DNA from: Gluconobacter albidus
GTDB lineage: Bacteria; Pseudomonadota; Alphaproteobacteria; Acetobacterales; Acetobacteraceae
NCBI RefSeq assembly: GCF_002723915.1
Contig: NZ_BEWL01000001.1
Location: 124,001 to 188,000, forward strand
Direction: 5' to 3'
DNA length: 64,000 bases
Both the position numbers and the translations under genes were made by a program. Below the pieces are notes generated by a model. That model was not told where the DNA came from and made no database searches. It worked only from the letters and a program-made list of their open reading frames with translations. Below are positions 19,046-28,380 of the stretch, one piece after another (the first letter of the stretch is position 1; the number at the start of each line of letters is the position of its first letter).

Positions 19046-19430
19046 GCTGCGCATCAGGGAAGGCATTCATCCGGTACGGACCGTTTTTCTCGAGCTGGAC
19101 GCCGACGATATCGTCCTGCTTCTTCTGCTTCCAGATGGAAACAATCACGGGCTGCCCCTGCGCCGTAGCCATTTCAAGAATGACCTGTCCCGGCGCTGGC
19201 GGACGCTCGCCCGACGGGCCCCATGCCGTCTCATGGGACTGAAGCCACAGATTGACCTTCTGAACCTCATCAGCCGTCAGATTACGGCTGATGGGCGCGC
19301 TCATCTGGCCCGCAGTTACCTGTGGAAACTTCCAGGCATGCAGCAGCGGCCATGTCACGAACCAGACAATGCCCACGGGAATGAGGACCAGCGCCCCGAA
19401 AACCAGAAGAAGTTTCTGCTCGCGTCTCAC
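19008..19430 (-). CDS. Single-pass membrane protein of unknown function
   Basis: A 140-residue protein with one N-terminal membrane helix (about 7-30) and a small soluble domain. No family is recognised. Its ATG overlaps the stop of the sugar aminotransferase gene (ATGA), making it the last gene of the dehydratase-aminotransferase operon. The 3' end overlaps merR on the opposite strand by 38 bases, so the two transcripts may interfere. Membership of the glycan module is inferred from coupling only. Confidence 0.65.
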   Translation of the reverse strand: MRREQKLLLVFGALVLIPVGIVWFVTWPLLHAWKFPQVTAGQMSAPISRNLTADEVQKVNLWLQSHETAWGPSGERPPAPGQVILEMATAQGQPVIVSIWKQKKQDDIVGVQLEKNGPYRMNAFPDAQLMALQPDGARPQ

Positions 19431-20569
19431 GCCTGTTCTCCTGCCCAGTGATTGAGGGCTGCAATGATGTGGCGGACGTCATCGTCCGTCAGTTCGGGAT
19501 GGATGGGAAGCGCCAGAACGCGTGCGCCAAGCCCTTCGGCCACTGGCAGCACGGCTCCGTCATGATGCGGTGCATAGGCCGGCTGATGATGTAGCGGCTT
19601 CGGATAATAAATGGCGGTCGGAACGCCTGCGTTCTTCAGCAACGCCTGGAGCGAATCCCGCTTTGCCGCATCCGGCAGCAGAATCGTATAGATCGCCCAG
19701 GCACTCTCGCTGTCCGGCACCCGCACGGGCGATACAATCCCTGCAGGCATTCCGGCATCGTAGGCCGTGGCAATCGCGTCCCGGCGTTTCAGCTCCCCGT
19801 CAAACACATCAAGCTTTGCCAGAAGCACAGCCGCCTGAAGCGTATCCAGCCGCCCGTTGATCCCGATCCGCTCGACTTCATAGCGCGTCCGGCCTTCGCC
19901 ATGCGTGCGAAGGGAATGATACAGCGCCGCCAGACCGTCGTCGTCCGTCAAAATCGCTCCACCGTCTCCATAACCGCCCAGCGGCTTGGACGGGAAGAAA
20001 GACAATGTGGTCGCCTTCGCCTCATGTCCCAGACGGCGGCCATGATATGTCGCCCCAAAAGACTGTGCACAATCGGCCACCAGCGTCAGGCCCTCCTGCG
20101 CAGTCCAGGCTTTCAGGTCGTCCCACGGCGCAGGTTGCCCGAACAGGTCCACCCCGATCACGACACGCGGCTCCAGATCCTCCGCCTGACGGACCGCCTC
20201 AAGCCGGGCTTTCAGCGATTCAAGACTGATCTGGAAGGTCTGCGGATCGACATCCACGAAAACCGGCGTCCCACCCAACAGCAGAACGACTTCCGCCGTC
20301 GCCGTATAGGTGAAGGCCGGCAGGAAAACCGCATCACCCGGCCCGATTTCCTCGGCCATCAGCACCATCAGCAGCGCATCGGTCCCGGATGACACGCCAA
20401 TCGCATGTTTCGCTCCGCCGAATTCTGCCAGACGCTGCTCCAGTTCCTGAACCTCCGGGCCAAGCACGAAGCGGCAATGCGCCATGACGGCATCCACACG
20501 CTTCTGGATGCTGCCACCGAGGCGCGCCTGCTGGGCGGGGAGGTCGAGAAAAGCAATCTGCCGTGTCAT
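19427..20569 (-). CDS. DegT/DnrJ/EryC1/StrS sugar aminotransferase
   Basis: PLP-dependent transaminase that places an amino group on a nucleotide-linked keto sugar. The 380 residues show the SGTDAL cofactor loop (61-66), the D166-x-AQS segment and the PLP lysine K195 in FFPSKPLGG. All are typical of the WecE/WbpE/PglE group. It is coupled by four-base overlaps to the upstream PglF-like dehydratase, whose product (UDP-4-keto-6-deoxy-GlcNAc if the usual reaction applies) would be its substrate. Which position is aminated cannot be told from sequence. Confidence 0.92.
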   Translation of the reverse strand: MTRQIAFLDLPAQQARLGGSIQKRVDAVMAHCRFVLGPEVQELEQRLAEFGGAKHAIGVSSGTDALLMVLMAEEIGPGDAVFLPAFTYTATAEVVLLLGGTPVFVDVDPQTFQISLESLKARLEAVRQAEDLEPRVVIGVDLFGQPAPWDDLKAWTAQEGLTLVADCAQSFGATYHGRRLGHEAKATTLSFFPSKPLGGYGDGGAILTDDDGLAALYHSLRTHGEGRTRYEVERIGINGRLDTLQAAVLLAKLDVFDGELKRRDAIATAYDAGMPAGIVSPVRVPDSESAWAIYTILLPDAAKRDSLQALLKNAGVPTAIYYPKPLHHQPAYAPHHDGAVLPVAEGLGARVLALPIHPELTDDDVRHIIAALNHWAGEQA

Positions 20570-22590
20570 GGCGCTATCATCTCCGGATCGGGATGGGAGA
20601 CCGCGACCGGCAGTCCGCCGTCACGGTTATGAAGAAATTCAGGAACCAGCCTGTACAGGATCGTCATGATCGCGCCCAGATCGTTTGCGCGGCAGGCCAT
20701 TTCCAGCTCGTCCATCGCAAGTCTCGCCACTCTGAAATCGACCGTCCGCGGGGAGGCTATCCGCAGACCGGGCGCGTCGGTCGGAACCGGCGCCTCGCGT
20801 CCGTGGAACAGTTCCTCGAACAGCTTTTCACCCGGACGCAGCCCCGTGAAGCGGATCTCGATATCGGTCTCGGGGCGCAAGCCCGCCAGCCGGATCATCT
20901 GGAAGGCCAGATCCATGATCCGCACCGGATCGCCCATATCGAGCACGAAAATCCCGCCCTGCTTGAGACGCCGGTCCGTCGCGTCATGTTCCGCACGCTC
21001 ATGCGTTCCACGCACGGCCGCCTGCAACACAAGCCCCACGGCCTCCGGCACTGTCATGAAATAGCGCGTCATGTCCGGATGCGTGACCGTCAGCGGCCCA
21101 CCATGTTCAAGCTGCCGCCTGAACAGCGGGACAACCGATCCTGTAGACCCCAGCACATTGCCAAACCGCACGGTCACGCACCGCATGCCGCCCTGCCCGG
21201 CCCGCGCCCGCATATCGAGCGCCTGTCCATACACCTCCGCACAGCGTTTACTGGCCCCCATCAGACTGGACGGATTGACCGCCTTGTCGGTGGAAATCAT
21301 GACCATCGCCTGCGCGCCCGCCCGGTCGGCCTCGTCTGCAACGATCCGTGTGCCGATCACATTCGTCAGGACCCCCTCGACCGGATTGTCCTCGACAATG
21401 GGCACATGCTTGAGGGCCGCCGCATGAAACACGATCTGCGGTCGGTATTTTCCAAAAATCTCTGCCATGCGTCGCCGGTCGCGCACATCCGCCACGATCT
21501 GATGGCGTGCCACGTCACCAAAGCGCTCGGAAATATCCAGATTGATCTGCCACAGCGCATATTCGCTGCTCTCGATCAGCAAAAGCACAGCAGGCTGGAA
21601 CGATGCAATCTGCCGTGCCAGTTCGGAGCCAATGCTGCCGCCAGCCCCGGTCACGGCAATGACGCGCCCGCAGATCAACCGCGCCATACCCTGCGAATCG
21701 AGCGCAACGGGCGGACGGTTCAGCAGATCCTCGATTGCGATGGGCCGAAGCTCTACCCGGTCCGCCGGCTGCAAGGCTGTCAGAGACGGCGTGCGCTGAA
21801 CGTCGATGTCATAGACCCGCGCCGCTTCAAGAATTCGCGCCAGTTCACGCCCCTTGATTTCGCTCGCGGTCAGAACCAGTGCATCCGGCAGCTTTCCCGC
21901 AGCAAACAGCCGCTCCAGAATGGCGGGCGTTTCGCTGATTGTTCCAAGAATGGGGCAGTCATGGATACGCCGCCCGGCCTGCTGGGAACCGCCGGTCAGG
22001 ATCCCCACCACACTGCGACTGTTCTCGCTGTCGCGCTCCATCGCCCTGATGAACAGATCGGCTTCATGATCCGCGCCCAGCAGCAGGATGCGCTGACTGG
22101 CCAGCGCCGTGCTTTTACGACGCGCCGCCAGACGCCACATCATGCGGACGGAGCCGAGAAACACCAGCAGGACCAGCGCATGGATAATCGGGAAAGTCGG
22201 CGTCGGCAGCGGATAGCCCGCCACGTGTAACAGCCCCGCAAACAGCAGCGCACTCAGAACCGAGGCACAGGCAATGTTGAACAGGTCCGCCACACCCGAG
22301 AAACGCCAGTACTGTTGCGGAACACGGAACGGCAACCCGCCCACCAGAAGGGTGATCCCACCACCGGCAATAAACCACAGCGGATGCAGCCATCCCCCGG
22401 CCGGATCCGCCAGCCAGCGCGCAACAGGCGCCGCCGCGGCAGAGACGACTCCGTCCAGCGCCACATTGAGCGCAATGCGCCGCGCCCGCATCGACGTATG
22501 CGAGGTCGATGCGGCAGGCGGCTTGAAAGAAGGCGCCGAGGGGGGCATTGAGGCCGGAGAGGCGGGGCCTGTAGGATCAGCAGATATCAC
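20566..22590 (-). CDS. Membrane NDP-sugar 4,6-dehydratase, PglF/WbpM/CapD type
   Basis: An N-terminal membrane domain of four helices and a degenerate Rossmann domain precede a catalytic long-SDR domain. That domain has VTGAGGSIG (about 313-321), the TDK triad start (about 434) and M444...K448 in the place of the usual Tyr-x3-Lys, a replacement characteristic of PglF and WbpM. These enzymes convert UDP-GlcNAc to UDP-4-keto-6-deoxy-GlcNAc. The open frame extends further upstream, but I chose the GTG at 22588-22590, with AAGGAG three bases upstream, giving 674 residues. The start is uncertain; an ATG at 22548 is the alternative. Divergent from the WecA-like gene. Confidence 0.9.
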   Translation of the reverse strand: MISADPTGPASPASMPPSAPSFKPPAASTSHTSMRARRIALNVALDGVVSAAAAPVARWLADPAGGWLHPLWFIAGGGITLLVGGLPFRVPQQYWRFSGVADLFNIACASVLSALLFAGLLHVAGYPLPTPTFPIIHALVLLVFLGSVRMMWRLAARRKSTALASQRILLLGADHEADLFIRAMERDSENSRSVVGILTGGSQQAGRRIHDCPILGTISETPAILERLFAAGKLPDALVLTASEIKGRELARILEAARVYDIDVQRTPSLTALQPADRVELRPIAIEDLLNRPPVALDSQGMARLICGRVIAVTGAGGSIGSELARQIASFQPAVLLLIESSEYALWQINLDISERFGDVARHQIVADVRDRRRMAEIFGKYRPQIVFHAAALKHVPIVEDNPVEGVLTNVIGTRIVADEADRAGAQAMVMISTDKAVNPSSLMGASKRCAEVYGQALDMRARAGQGGMRCVTVRFGNVLGSTGSVVPLFRRQLEHGGPLTVTHPDMTRYFMTVPEAVGLVLQAAVRGTHERAEHDATDRRLKQGGIFVLDMGDPVRIMDLAFQMIRLAGLRPETDIEIRFTGLRPGEKLFEELFHGREAPVPTDAPGLRIASPRTVDFRVARLAMDELEMACRANDLGAIMTILYRLVPEFLHNRDGGLPVAVSHPDPEMIAP

Positions 22591-22635
22591 CTGCTCCTTA
22601 TAGCGCCAAAAGCCGCTCTCCCATAAAGTCGTTCG

Positions 22636-23619
22636 ATGCCCTTTTCTTTCCACAACATTAACAGCGGCCTTACGCTCCCCTGCGCCGCCGCGGTCGTCCT
22701 GTGCAATATCCTGATCCTGCTCATGATCCGCGCAGGCGTTCTGGACCATCCCGTAGAGCGGAGTTCCCATACGCGGCCCACGCCCAAAGGCGGCGGCATC
22801 GGCATTGTCGGAGCCTTCGTCCTCTGCCTGATCCCTGCCCTGCGCGCAGCCCATGCCCCGGCATCCATCATTCCTGCCATTACTGGATTACTGATCGGCA
22901 TGATCGTGCTCGGCGCTGTGTCTTGGCTCGACGACATGCGGCCCTTCCCCGCCCGCTACAAACTTGCAGCCCAGTTTCTGGCCGCAATCGCCGCAGCCTT
23001 CGGAGCAATTTACGGCACGCATAGTCCGTTATGGACGCTGGTGCCCTTCGTGCTCGCCACCGTCTTCATTACGAATGCCCTGAATTTCATTGACGGAATT
23101 AACGGTCTCGCTTCCGGTGTCATGGCCATCTCGGCCCTGTTCCTGGCCGGTGCCGGCATCATGCCCGCCACGTTCATGTTGCTCGCCATCTGCCTGCTGG
23201 GTTTTCTGCCCTATAATTTTCCAAAGGCCCGGATCTTCATGGGCGATGTCGGCAGCCAGCCTATCGGTCTCGCCATTGCCTGGGGGGGCATGACAGGCTT
23301 TCGCGCAGGTGGGGGTGTCCTCGTGATCGCTCTGCTTTCGGGCGTGCTGTGGGACGTGACCTTCACGCTGCTACGCCGCGCGCGCGCCGGCGACAGACTG
23401 GCACAGGCTCATCGCGGCCATCTCTATCAACTAGCCATTCGCTCGGGATTACCCGTGGCGCTCGTCAGTCTTTTTCATTGGGGGTTTGCCCTTTGGGGCG
23501 CTGCGGCATTCGCCACAGGTCAGATCATCATAACCATCGTGATGATCGCCCTGCCACAGATCCTGTGGACAGGATATATCTGCACGCGGGCCAGAACCCG
23601 CGTGCAGGATCGCTGGTAA
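22636..23619 (+). CDS. Polyprenyl-phosphate sugar-1-phosphate transferase (WecA/WbpL-like, GT4)
   Basis: Integral membrane enzyme that starts lipid-linked glycan assembly by moving a sugar-1-phosphate from a UDP-sugar to undecaprenyl phosphate. About ten helices; the acidic motifs of the MraY/WecA family are present as SWLDDMRP, NFIDGINGLA and FMGDVGSQ, together with a basic cytoplasmic loop around R-AR-GDRLAQAHRGHLYQ. 327 residues is the usual size. Divergent by 45 bases from the PglF-like dehydratase, so the two are likely co-regulated. Confidence 0.9.
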   Translation: MPFSFHNINSGLTLPCAAAVVLCNILILLMIRAGVLDHPVERSSHTRPTPKGGGIGIVGAFVLCLIPALRAAHAPASIIPAITGLLIGMIVLGAVSWLDDMRPFPARYKLAAQFLAAIAAAFGAIYGTHSPLWTLVPFVLATVFITNALNFIDGINGLASGVMAISALFLAGAGIMPATFMLLAICLLGFLPYNFPKARIFMGDVGSQPIGLAIAWGGMTGFRAGGGVLVIALLSGVLWDVTFTLLRRARAGDRLAQAHRGHLYQLAIRSGLPVALVSLFHWGFALWGAAAFATGQIIITIVMIALPQILWTGYICTRARTRVQDRW

Positions 23620-23631
23620 TCAGCAGATCGT

Positions 23632-24033
23632 TCAGCCGGCGCGGCGGCTGCTCAGGCGCTCGACGGAAGCCGAAGCGCGTTCCGTGCGCGTCGAACGGGT
23701 GCCGGAGGCTTCCGTCATGACGGCACGCATTTCGCGCAGGAAGGTGGAGCCCTTCAGCGTGCGCTGTACGAGAACCGAACGACGGTCCAGGGGATCGACC
23801 TTGCGGCGGGCCAGATCCAGCTCACCCAGACGGTCGAGTGCGCGGGTAATGGCGGGTTTGGAAACCTTGAGCTCAAGGGCCAGACCACGAACCGTGTGGG
23901 CGCCGTCGCGCAGATAGCAGGTCAGGAACACGGCAAGCTGGCGTGCCGACAGGTCGGGACCGTCGCGGCGGACCATGGAAACGATGGTGTCGCACAGAAG
24001 ATTGAGCATCTGATCATTGGTAGCCTGGGGCAT
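23632..24033 (-). CDS. MarR-family transcriptional regulator
   Basis: A 133-residue winged-helix protein. Helix-turn-helix and wing are visible in TVRGLALELKVSKPAITRAL and the following DPLDRRSVLV. The C-terminal 30 residues are basic, rich in Ser/Arg/Thr. A dimerisation helix is short at both ends, so it is a minimal MarR. Its convergent neighbour is the WecA-like gene 12 bases away. Its own promoter must lie in the 24034-24331 spacer, which contains repeated GAAACG elements that may be its operators (inferred). Confidence 0.82.
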   Translation of the reverse strand: MPQATNDQMLNLLCDTIVSMVRRDGPDLSARQLAVFLTCYLRDGAHTVRGLALELKVSKPAITRALDRLGELDLARRKVDPLDRRSVLVQRTLKGSTFLREMRAVMTEASGTRSTRTERASASVERLSSRRAG

Positions 24034-24331
24034 GATCTCTCTCCTAAACAGTTCGACCCCTGTTGTCCGATCCCATAACAGGGAGGGGCGGCACGGGGGC
24101 CAACATGAAATTGTCTCTGTCTCTCCTTCCAGGGAGAGACGTCAGTTGCACTCAGATGGTGATTCGAAACGCATACGCAAGCATACGGGTTCCAAAACAT
24201 TCCAGTAGACGATGACTCTGCATCGAAACGATAAGGGGCATATGCCTCATTGAAACGCATTTGACACCCTAATCTTTCAGCCGCCCTCCGCACCGCCACA
24301 CTGTTCCCAGAGTGAAACGCTTCATGAAAGC
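24034..24331. promoter_or_regulatory. 298-base spacer upstream of marR with repeated GAAACG boxes
   Basis: No gene is seen. On the plus strand GAAACG occurs four times, at 24166, 24225, 24252 and 24314; two copies extend to GAAACGCAT (24166-24174 and 24252-24260). An inverted repeat, TCTCTCC (24120-24126) and GGAGAGA (24133-24139), lies nearer the marR start. The arrangement looks regulatory for the minus-strand marR gene. No clean -35/-10 pair is claimed. Confidence 0.4.
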
Positions 24332-25723
24332 TCAGGAATTATTATGAATTCGTGACAATGTTTCCAGAATCGCCCGAAGACCGAGCACTTCTCCCCCTTC
24401 AGGACGGCCCGGGCGCCCTCCGTCATTCCACGCATAAGTGTCGATATGCGCCCATTTCTGGCCCTCCGGCACGAATTTCTGAAGATAAAGTGCCGCTGTG
24501 ATCGCCCCGGCCATGGGTTTTGACGTCACGTTTCCGAAGTCGGCAATTTTACTATCGAGCCATGCATCATAACCATGCCAGAGCGGCATTCTCCACATTA
24601 CATCGGCCATCGTTTTTCCCGATTCGAGAATGAGTGAGGCCAGTTCATCGTCATTACTGAACAATGCCGGCACATCCGGACCGAGTGCTACGCGCGCAGC
24701 ACCCGTCAGGGTTGCAGCATCCAGAATGACATCCGGACGGTTTTCGGACGCTTCCGTTATGAGATCACACAACACCAGCCGCCCCTCCGCATCCGTGTTG
24801 CCAATTTCGACCGTTTTGCCGCTGCGCGTCTTCAGAACATCCCCCGGCCGCATGGCATGACCGGACACGCTGTTCTCCACACACCCCAGACGCAGCTCCA
24901 GATCCACATCCAGCCCCACGTCGATCGCCGCGCACATCACGGCCAGCATCAGCGCCGCCCCCCCCATGTCCTTCTTCATCCGAAGCATGCCCGCCGCGCC
25001 CTTGAGATCGTATCCCCCGGTGTCGAAACATACGCCTTTGCCGATAAGGGAAATCCGTGGCGCGCCCTCACGTGCTTTCCACCGTGCCACGGCCACAACA
25101 GGCTTGCGTTCGGACCCTTCGCCCACCTCTGCCAGACACGGATACGCACGGCGCAGATCGTCTCCTTCGAGCAGGCTGACACTTGCCCCCCGATGCACCA
25201 GCGCCTTGCCCGCCATCTCGGCAAGCTCGCGCGGCCCCAGAAGATTCGCCGGCATGTTGATCAGATCGCGTCCGAACCACACGGCCTTCGACAACGCCAC
25301 AAGCCGCGTCGCATCGTCCGGAACAACCATCCGCGTCGCGCGTGGCTTTGCCTCACCAAGACCGAACCGATACGCCCCCATGCAGAAACCGAGCAGCGCG
25401 CTCTCCAGTGCAAGCGCCTCCAGCCCGTGCAACACGACCGTCCAGTCTCCTTCCGGCAGTGCTGTTCCCAGGATACCGAAAGCATCCGGATCGTTCGACC
25501 GTACGGAGGCCACACACAGAAGCGCAGCACCGACACCGCCCTCATCCGGCAGCAGCGTGAAAGCACCGTCTTTCGCCGAAAATCCCTGCTCCTGCAGAAA
25601 CGCAGCATGCTCTCCGAGAAGAGTCATGACCGCTGCTTGGTCTTCACAGGCCACGAGATGAACCAGACGCGCCGAAGGTGCTTCGGCAGAGGTCACGAAG
25701 GGAAGCTGGGAATGCGGATTCAT
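24332..25723 (-). CDS. Leucyl aminopeptidase family protein (M17)
   Basis: Cytosolic dizinc/dimanganese aminopeptidase. The C-terminal catalytic domain shows GKGVCFDTGGYDLK (metal-binding Lys and Asp), MKKDMGGAA, and the M17 signature NTDAEGRL. The N-terminal domain is shorter and divergent, as in the alphaproteobacterial M17 subgroup distinct from canonical PepA. I chose the ATG at 25721-25723, with GAGGAAG eight bases upstream, giving 463 residues; the open frame continues upstream without support. It is divergent from the SUV3-like helicase. Confidence 0.92.
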   Translation of the reverse strand: MNPHSQLPFVTSAEAPSARLVHLVACEDQAAVMTLLGEHAAFLQEQGFSAKDGAFTLLPDEGGVGAALLCVASVRSNDPDAFGILGTALPEGDWTVVLHGLEALALESALLGFCMGAYRFGLGEAKPRATRMVVPDDATRLVALSKAVWFGRDLINMPANLLGPRELAEMAGKALVHRGASVSLLEGDDLRRAYPCLAEVGEGSERKPVVAVARWKAREGAPRISLIGKGVCFDTGGYDLKGAAGMLRMKKDMGGAALMLAVMCAAIDVGLDVDLELRLGCVENSVSGHAMRPGDVLKTRSGKTVEIGNTDAEGRLVLCDLITEASENRPDVILDAATLTGAARVALGPDVPALFSNDDELASLILESGKTMADVMWRMPLWHGYDAWLDSKIADFGNVTSKPMAGAITAALYLQKFVPEGQKWAHIDTYAWNDGGRPGRPEGGEVLGLRAILETLSRIHNNS

Positions 25724-25782
25724 GAGATTTTCTTCCTCAAAGACCTGCCCCACCCGAGAAAGATCCGTCGGAAGGGCTTCAG

Positions 25783-28380
25783 ATGCTTGCTTTTGCCCCG
25801 CAGGCACCCGACCATTCAGACATGAAGGGTGCATTCCACGGAACCTCGTCCAGCGACCATACCATGCCAGCCAGCATCCGTGCTGCCCTCGGCCCCACCA
25901 ATACCGGCAAGACCCATTATGCCCTGACGCGCATGATGGCCCATGCGTCCGGCATCATTGGCTTTCCCCTACGCCTTCTGGCCCGGGAAAACTACGAGCG
26001 GCTCGTGAAAATCAAGGGCGAGCGCCACGTCGCCCTCATTACGGGCGAGGAAAAAATCGTGCCTCCCGGCGCGCGCTGGTTTTCCTGTACCGTCGAAGCC
26101 ATGCCGCTGGACCGCAAGGCCGAGTTCATCGCCATCGACGAAATCCAGCTCGCCTCGGACCCGGACCGCGGCCACGTCTTCACGGACCGGCTGCTCCACG
26201 CGCGTGGCACGGTCGAGACGCTGTTCCTCGGCGCCGAGACCATTCGCCCGCTGCTTCAGAGGCTCGTGCCCGGCATCGAAATCGACATCCGCACCCGTCT
26301 CTCGAGCCTGGCCAGCACCGGACACACGAAACTCTCCCGTCTGCCTCCACGTTCGGCCATCGTCGCCTTCTCCATGAGCGAAGTCTATGCGCTGGCTGAA
26401 GTGATCCGCAGACGCCGTGGCGGCTGTGCGGTTATCATGGGCCAACTTAGCCCCCGCACCCGCAACGCTCAGGTCGAACTCTATCAGAACCGCGATGTGG
26501 ATTATCTCGTCGCAACCGATGCCATCGGCATGGGTCTGAACATGGACGTCGATCACGTCGCCCTGGCGCAACTCAGCAAATTCGACGGCACTGTGCCGCG
26601 CCCGCTGTTCCCGCAGGAAATTGCCCAGATCGCCGGGCGCGCCGGACGCGGCATGAAAGACGGCACCTTCGGCACCACAGCCGACTGTCCGCCGATGTCC
26701 AGCGCCCTCGTCGAAGCTGTCGAACAGCACCGCTTCGATCCGATCCAGCGCCTCTACTGGCGCAACCACGAACTCGACTTCACCAACCCGGCCAACCTGC
26801 TCAAAAGCCTGACCCGGCCGCCACCGCTGCGCGGCCTGACCGCAGGCCGCGTGGCCTCGGACGTCACCACCCTCGAATCCCTGATGCTCGACCCGGATGT
26901 CCGCGAGATGGCCCGAGGCAAGCGCGCTACAACCCTGCTCTGGGACGTCTGCCAGATCCCCGACTTTCGCAAGCTCGGCGATGACAGCCACACCCGGCTC
27001 TGCGCGCGCCTCTATATCCATCTGGTCAAGGAAGGGTCCATTCCCGCCAACTGGATGGAAGGCCATATCCGTGGGCTGGCCAAAACCGAAGGCGATATCG
27101 ACACCCTCATGCACCGCCTGACCGGTGTGCGGGTCTGCTCCTATGTCGCCGCCCGTACAGAATGGAGCCGCCATTCCGCGATGTGGCAGGAACGCGCCCG
27201 TGAAGTCGAAGACCAGCTTTCCGACGCTCTGCACGAACGCCTTACCGCCCGCTTTGTAGACCGTCGCGCCACCACGCTTCTGCGCCGCCTCGACAGCGAC
27301 GGCGACCGCACGCTGCTGTCTGCCGTGAAACCCGATGGCGAAGTTCTCGTCGAAGGTCACAGTATCGGACGTATCAGGGGCTTCACGCTGGACACGGATG
27401 TGGCCTCGGGCCCGGACCGTCAGATGATCCTGCGCGCCGGTCGCAAAGCCCTCATCCACGAAATCCCCCGCCGCATCCGCCTTCTGCAGGACGCACCGGA
27501 CACCGCTCTCAGACTGGACGCCACGACGGGACATATTTTCTGGGACGAAATCCCTCTGGGCCGACTCAGCGCAGGTTCCTCCCTGCTCCGTCCCGCCATC
27601 CAGCTTTTCCCCGCCGAGTTCACTGATACTGTCCAGAAAGGCCACGTCGAAACCCGCCTTCTGGCTTTCGTGGTGCATCTCATCCAGACGGACCTCAAAG
27701 CTCTTTATCGCGCCCAGGCCCTCGCTGAACGCGAACCCGGACTGCGTGCCATCCTCCACCGCCTCATGGATGATGGCGGCATCACCGAGACCCTGCCTGA
27801 GGACCATGCGCTTTCCCCCGCCCTGCGCGGGAAACTGCGTAAAGGCGGGGTCGAGATCGGACGCTTCTCGATCTTCTGCCCCGCCCTGTTCCGGACGCGG
27901 TCTCTGGACCTTCTTGGACTGCTACATGCGCTGCACCAGCAGACTCCACACCGCCCGACGGCCCCCGGTCGCGTCTCTCTTCCCTGGTCTGACATCGGGG
28001 GTCAATTCGGCTGGATCCGCGCCGGGGATACAGGCCTGCGTCTCGACATCGCAGAACGCTGCATCGCGGAACTGCACCAGCTTACACTCCGCCGAGACCA
28101 TACGGCGCCATCCGATCTGGCCTCGCGGCTTGGCGTAAAGGCCGACACCCTGCCGGCCGTCCTGAAAGGTCTGGGAATCGCACATCAACCGGCAGAAACC
28201 CCGTCTCCAAGCCATTCCGGTCCGCCGCGCCCTCTCATGATCCTCCACGACCGCAAGACCCGCGCCTCACGCCGCCCCAGATCCGCACAACATGGCTTTG
28301 CTCCCAGACGCCCCTCCCCACCGAGGACTGACAACCCCTTCGCGGCCCTTGCCATCCTCAGGGAAAAAGTCCGTCCGTGA
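25783..28380 (+). CDS. SUV3-like DEAD/DEAH RNA helicase
   Basis: An 865-residue superfamily 2 helicase resembling mitochondrial SUV3, a component of RNA turnover. Motif I GPTNTGKT at 37-44, motif II DEIQ, ATDAIGMGLNMD (motif V) and QIAGRAGRG (motif VI) are all present. A long C-terminal half of unassigned helical sequence follows, with a basic disordered end. The ATG at 25783 has GGAAGG seven bases upstream. The stop overlaps the GTG of an S4-domain protein, so an RNA helicase and an RNA-binding protein are translated together. Confidence 0.9.
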   Translation: MLAFAPQAPDHSDMKGAFHGTSSSDHTMPASIRAALGPTNTGKTHYALTRMMAHASGIIGFPLRLLARENYERLVKIKGERHVALITGEEKIVPPGARWFSCTVEAMPLDRKAEFIAIDEIQLASDPDRGHVFTDRLLHARGTVETLFLGAETIRPLLQRLVPGIEIDIRTRLSSLASTGHTKLSRLPPRSAIVAFSMSEVYALAEVIRRRRGGCAVIMGQLSPRTRNAQVELYQNRDVDYLVATDAIGMGLNMDVDHVALAQLSKFDGTVPRPLFPQEIAQIAGRAGRGMKDGTFGTTADCPPMSSALVEAVEQHRFDPIQRLYWRNHELDFTNPANLLKSLTRPPPLRGLTAGRVASDVTTLESLMLDPDVREMARGKRATTLLWDVCQIPDFRKLGDDSHTRLCARLYIHLVKEGSIPANWMEGHIRGLAKTEGDIDTLMHRLTGVRVCSYVAARTEWSRHSAMWQERAREVEDQLSDALHERLTARFVDRRATTLLRRLDSDGDRTLLSAVKPDGEVLVEGHSIGRIRGFTLDTDVASGPDRQMILRAGRKALIHEIPRRIRLLQDAPDTALRLDATTGHIFWDEIPLGRLSAGSSLLRPAIQLFPAEFTDTVQKGHVETRLLAFVVHLIQTDLKALYRAQALAEREPGLRAILHRLMDDGGITETLPEDHALSPALRGKLRKGGVEIGRFSIFCPALFRTRSLDLLGLLHALHQQTPHRPTAPGRVSLPWSDIGGQFGWIRAGDTGLRLDIAERCIAELHQLTLRRDHTAPSDLASRLGVKADTLPAVLKGLGIAHQPAETPSPSHSGPPRPLMILHDRKTRASRRPRSAQHGFAPRRPSPPRTDNPFAALAILREKVRP

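Noticed and set aside
20563-22230. A 555-codon plus-strand frame over the dehydratase gene
   Set aside because: Antisense shadow; Arg/His/Pro-rich with no family pattern.
25969-27807. A 612-codon minus-strand frame over the helicase
   Set aside because: Antisense shadow of a helicase with all motifs intact.
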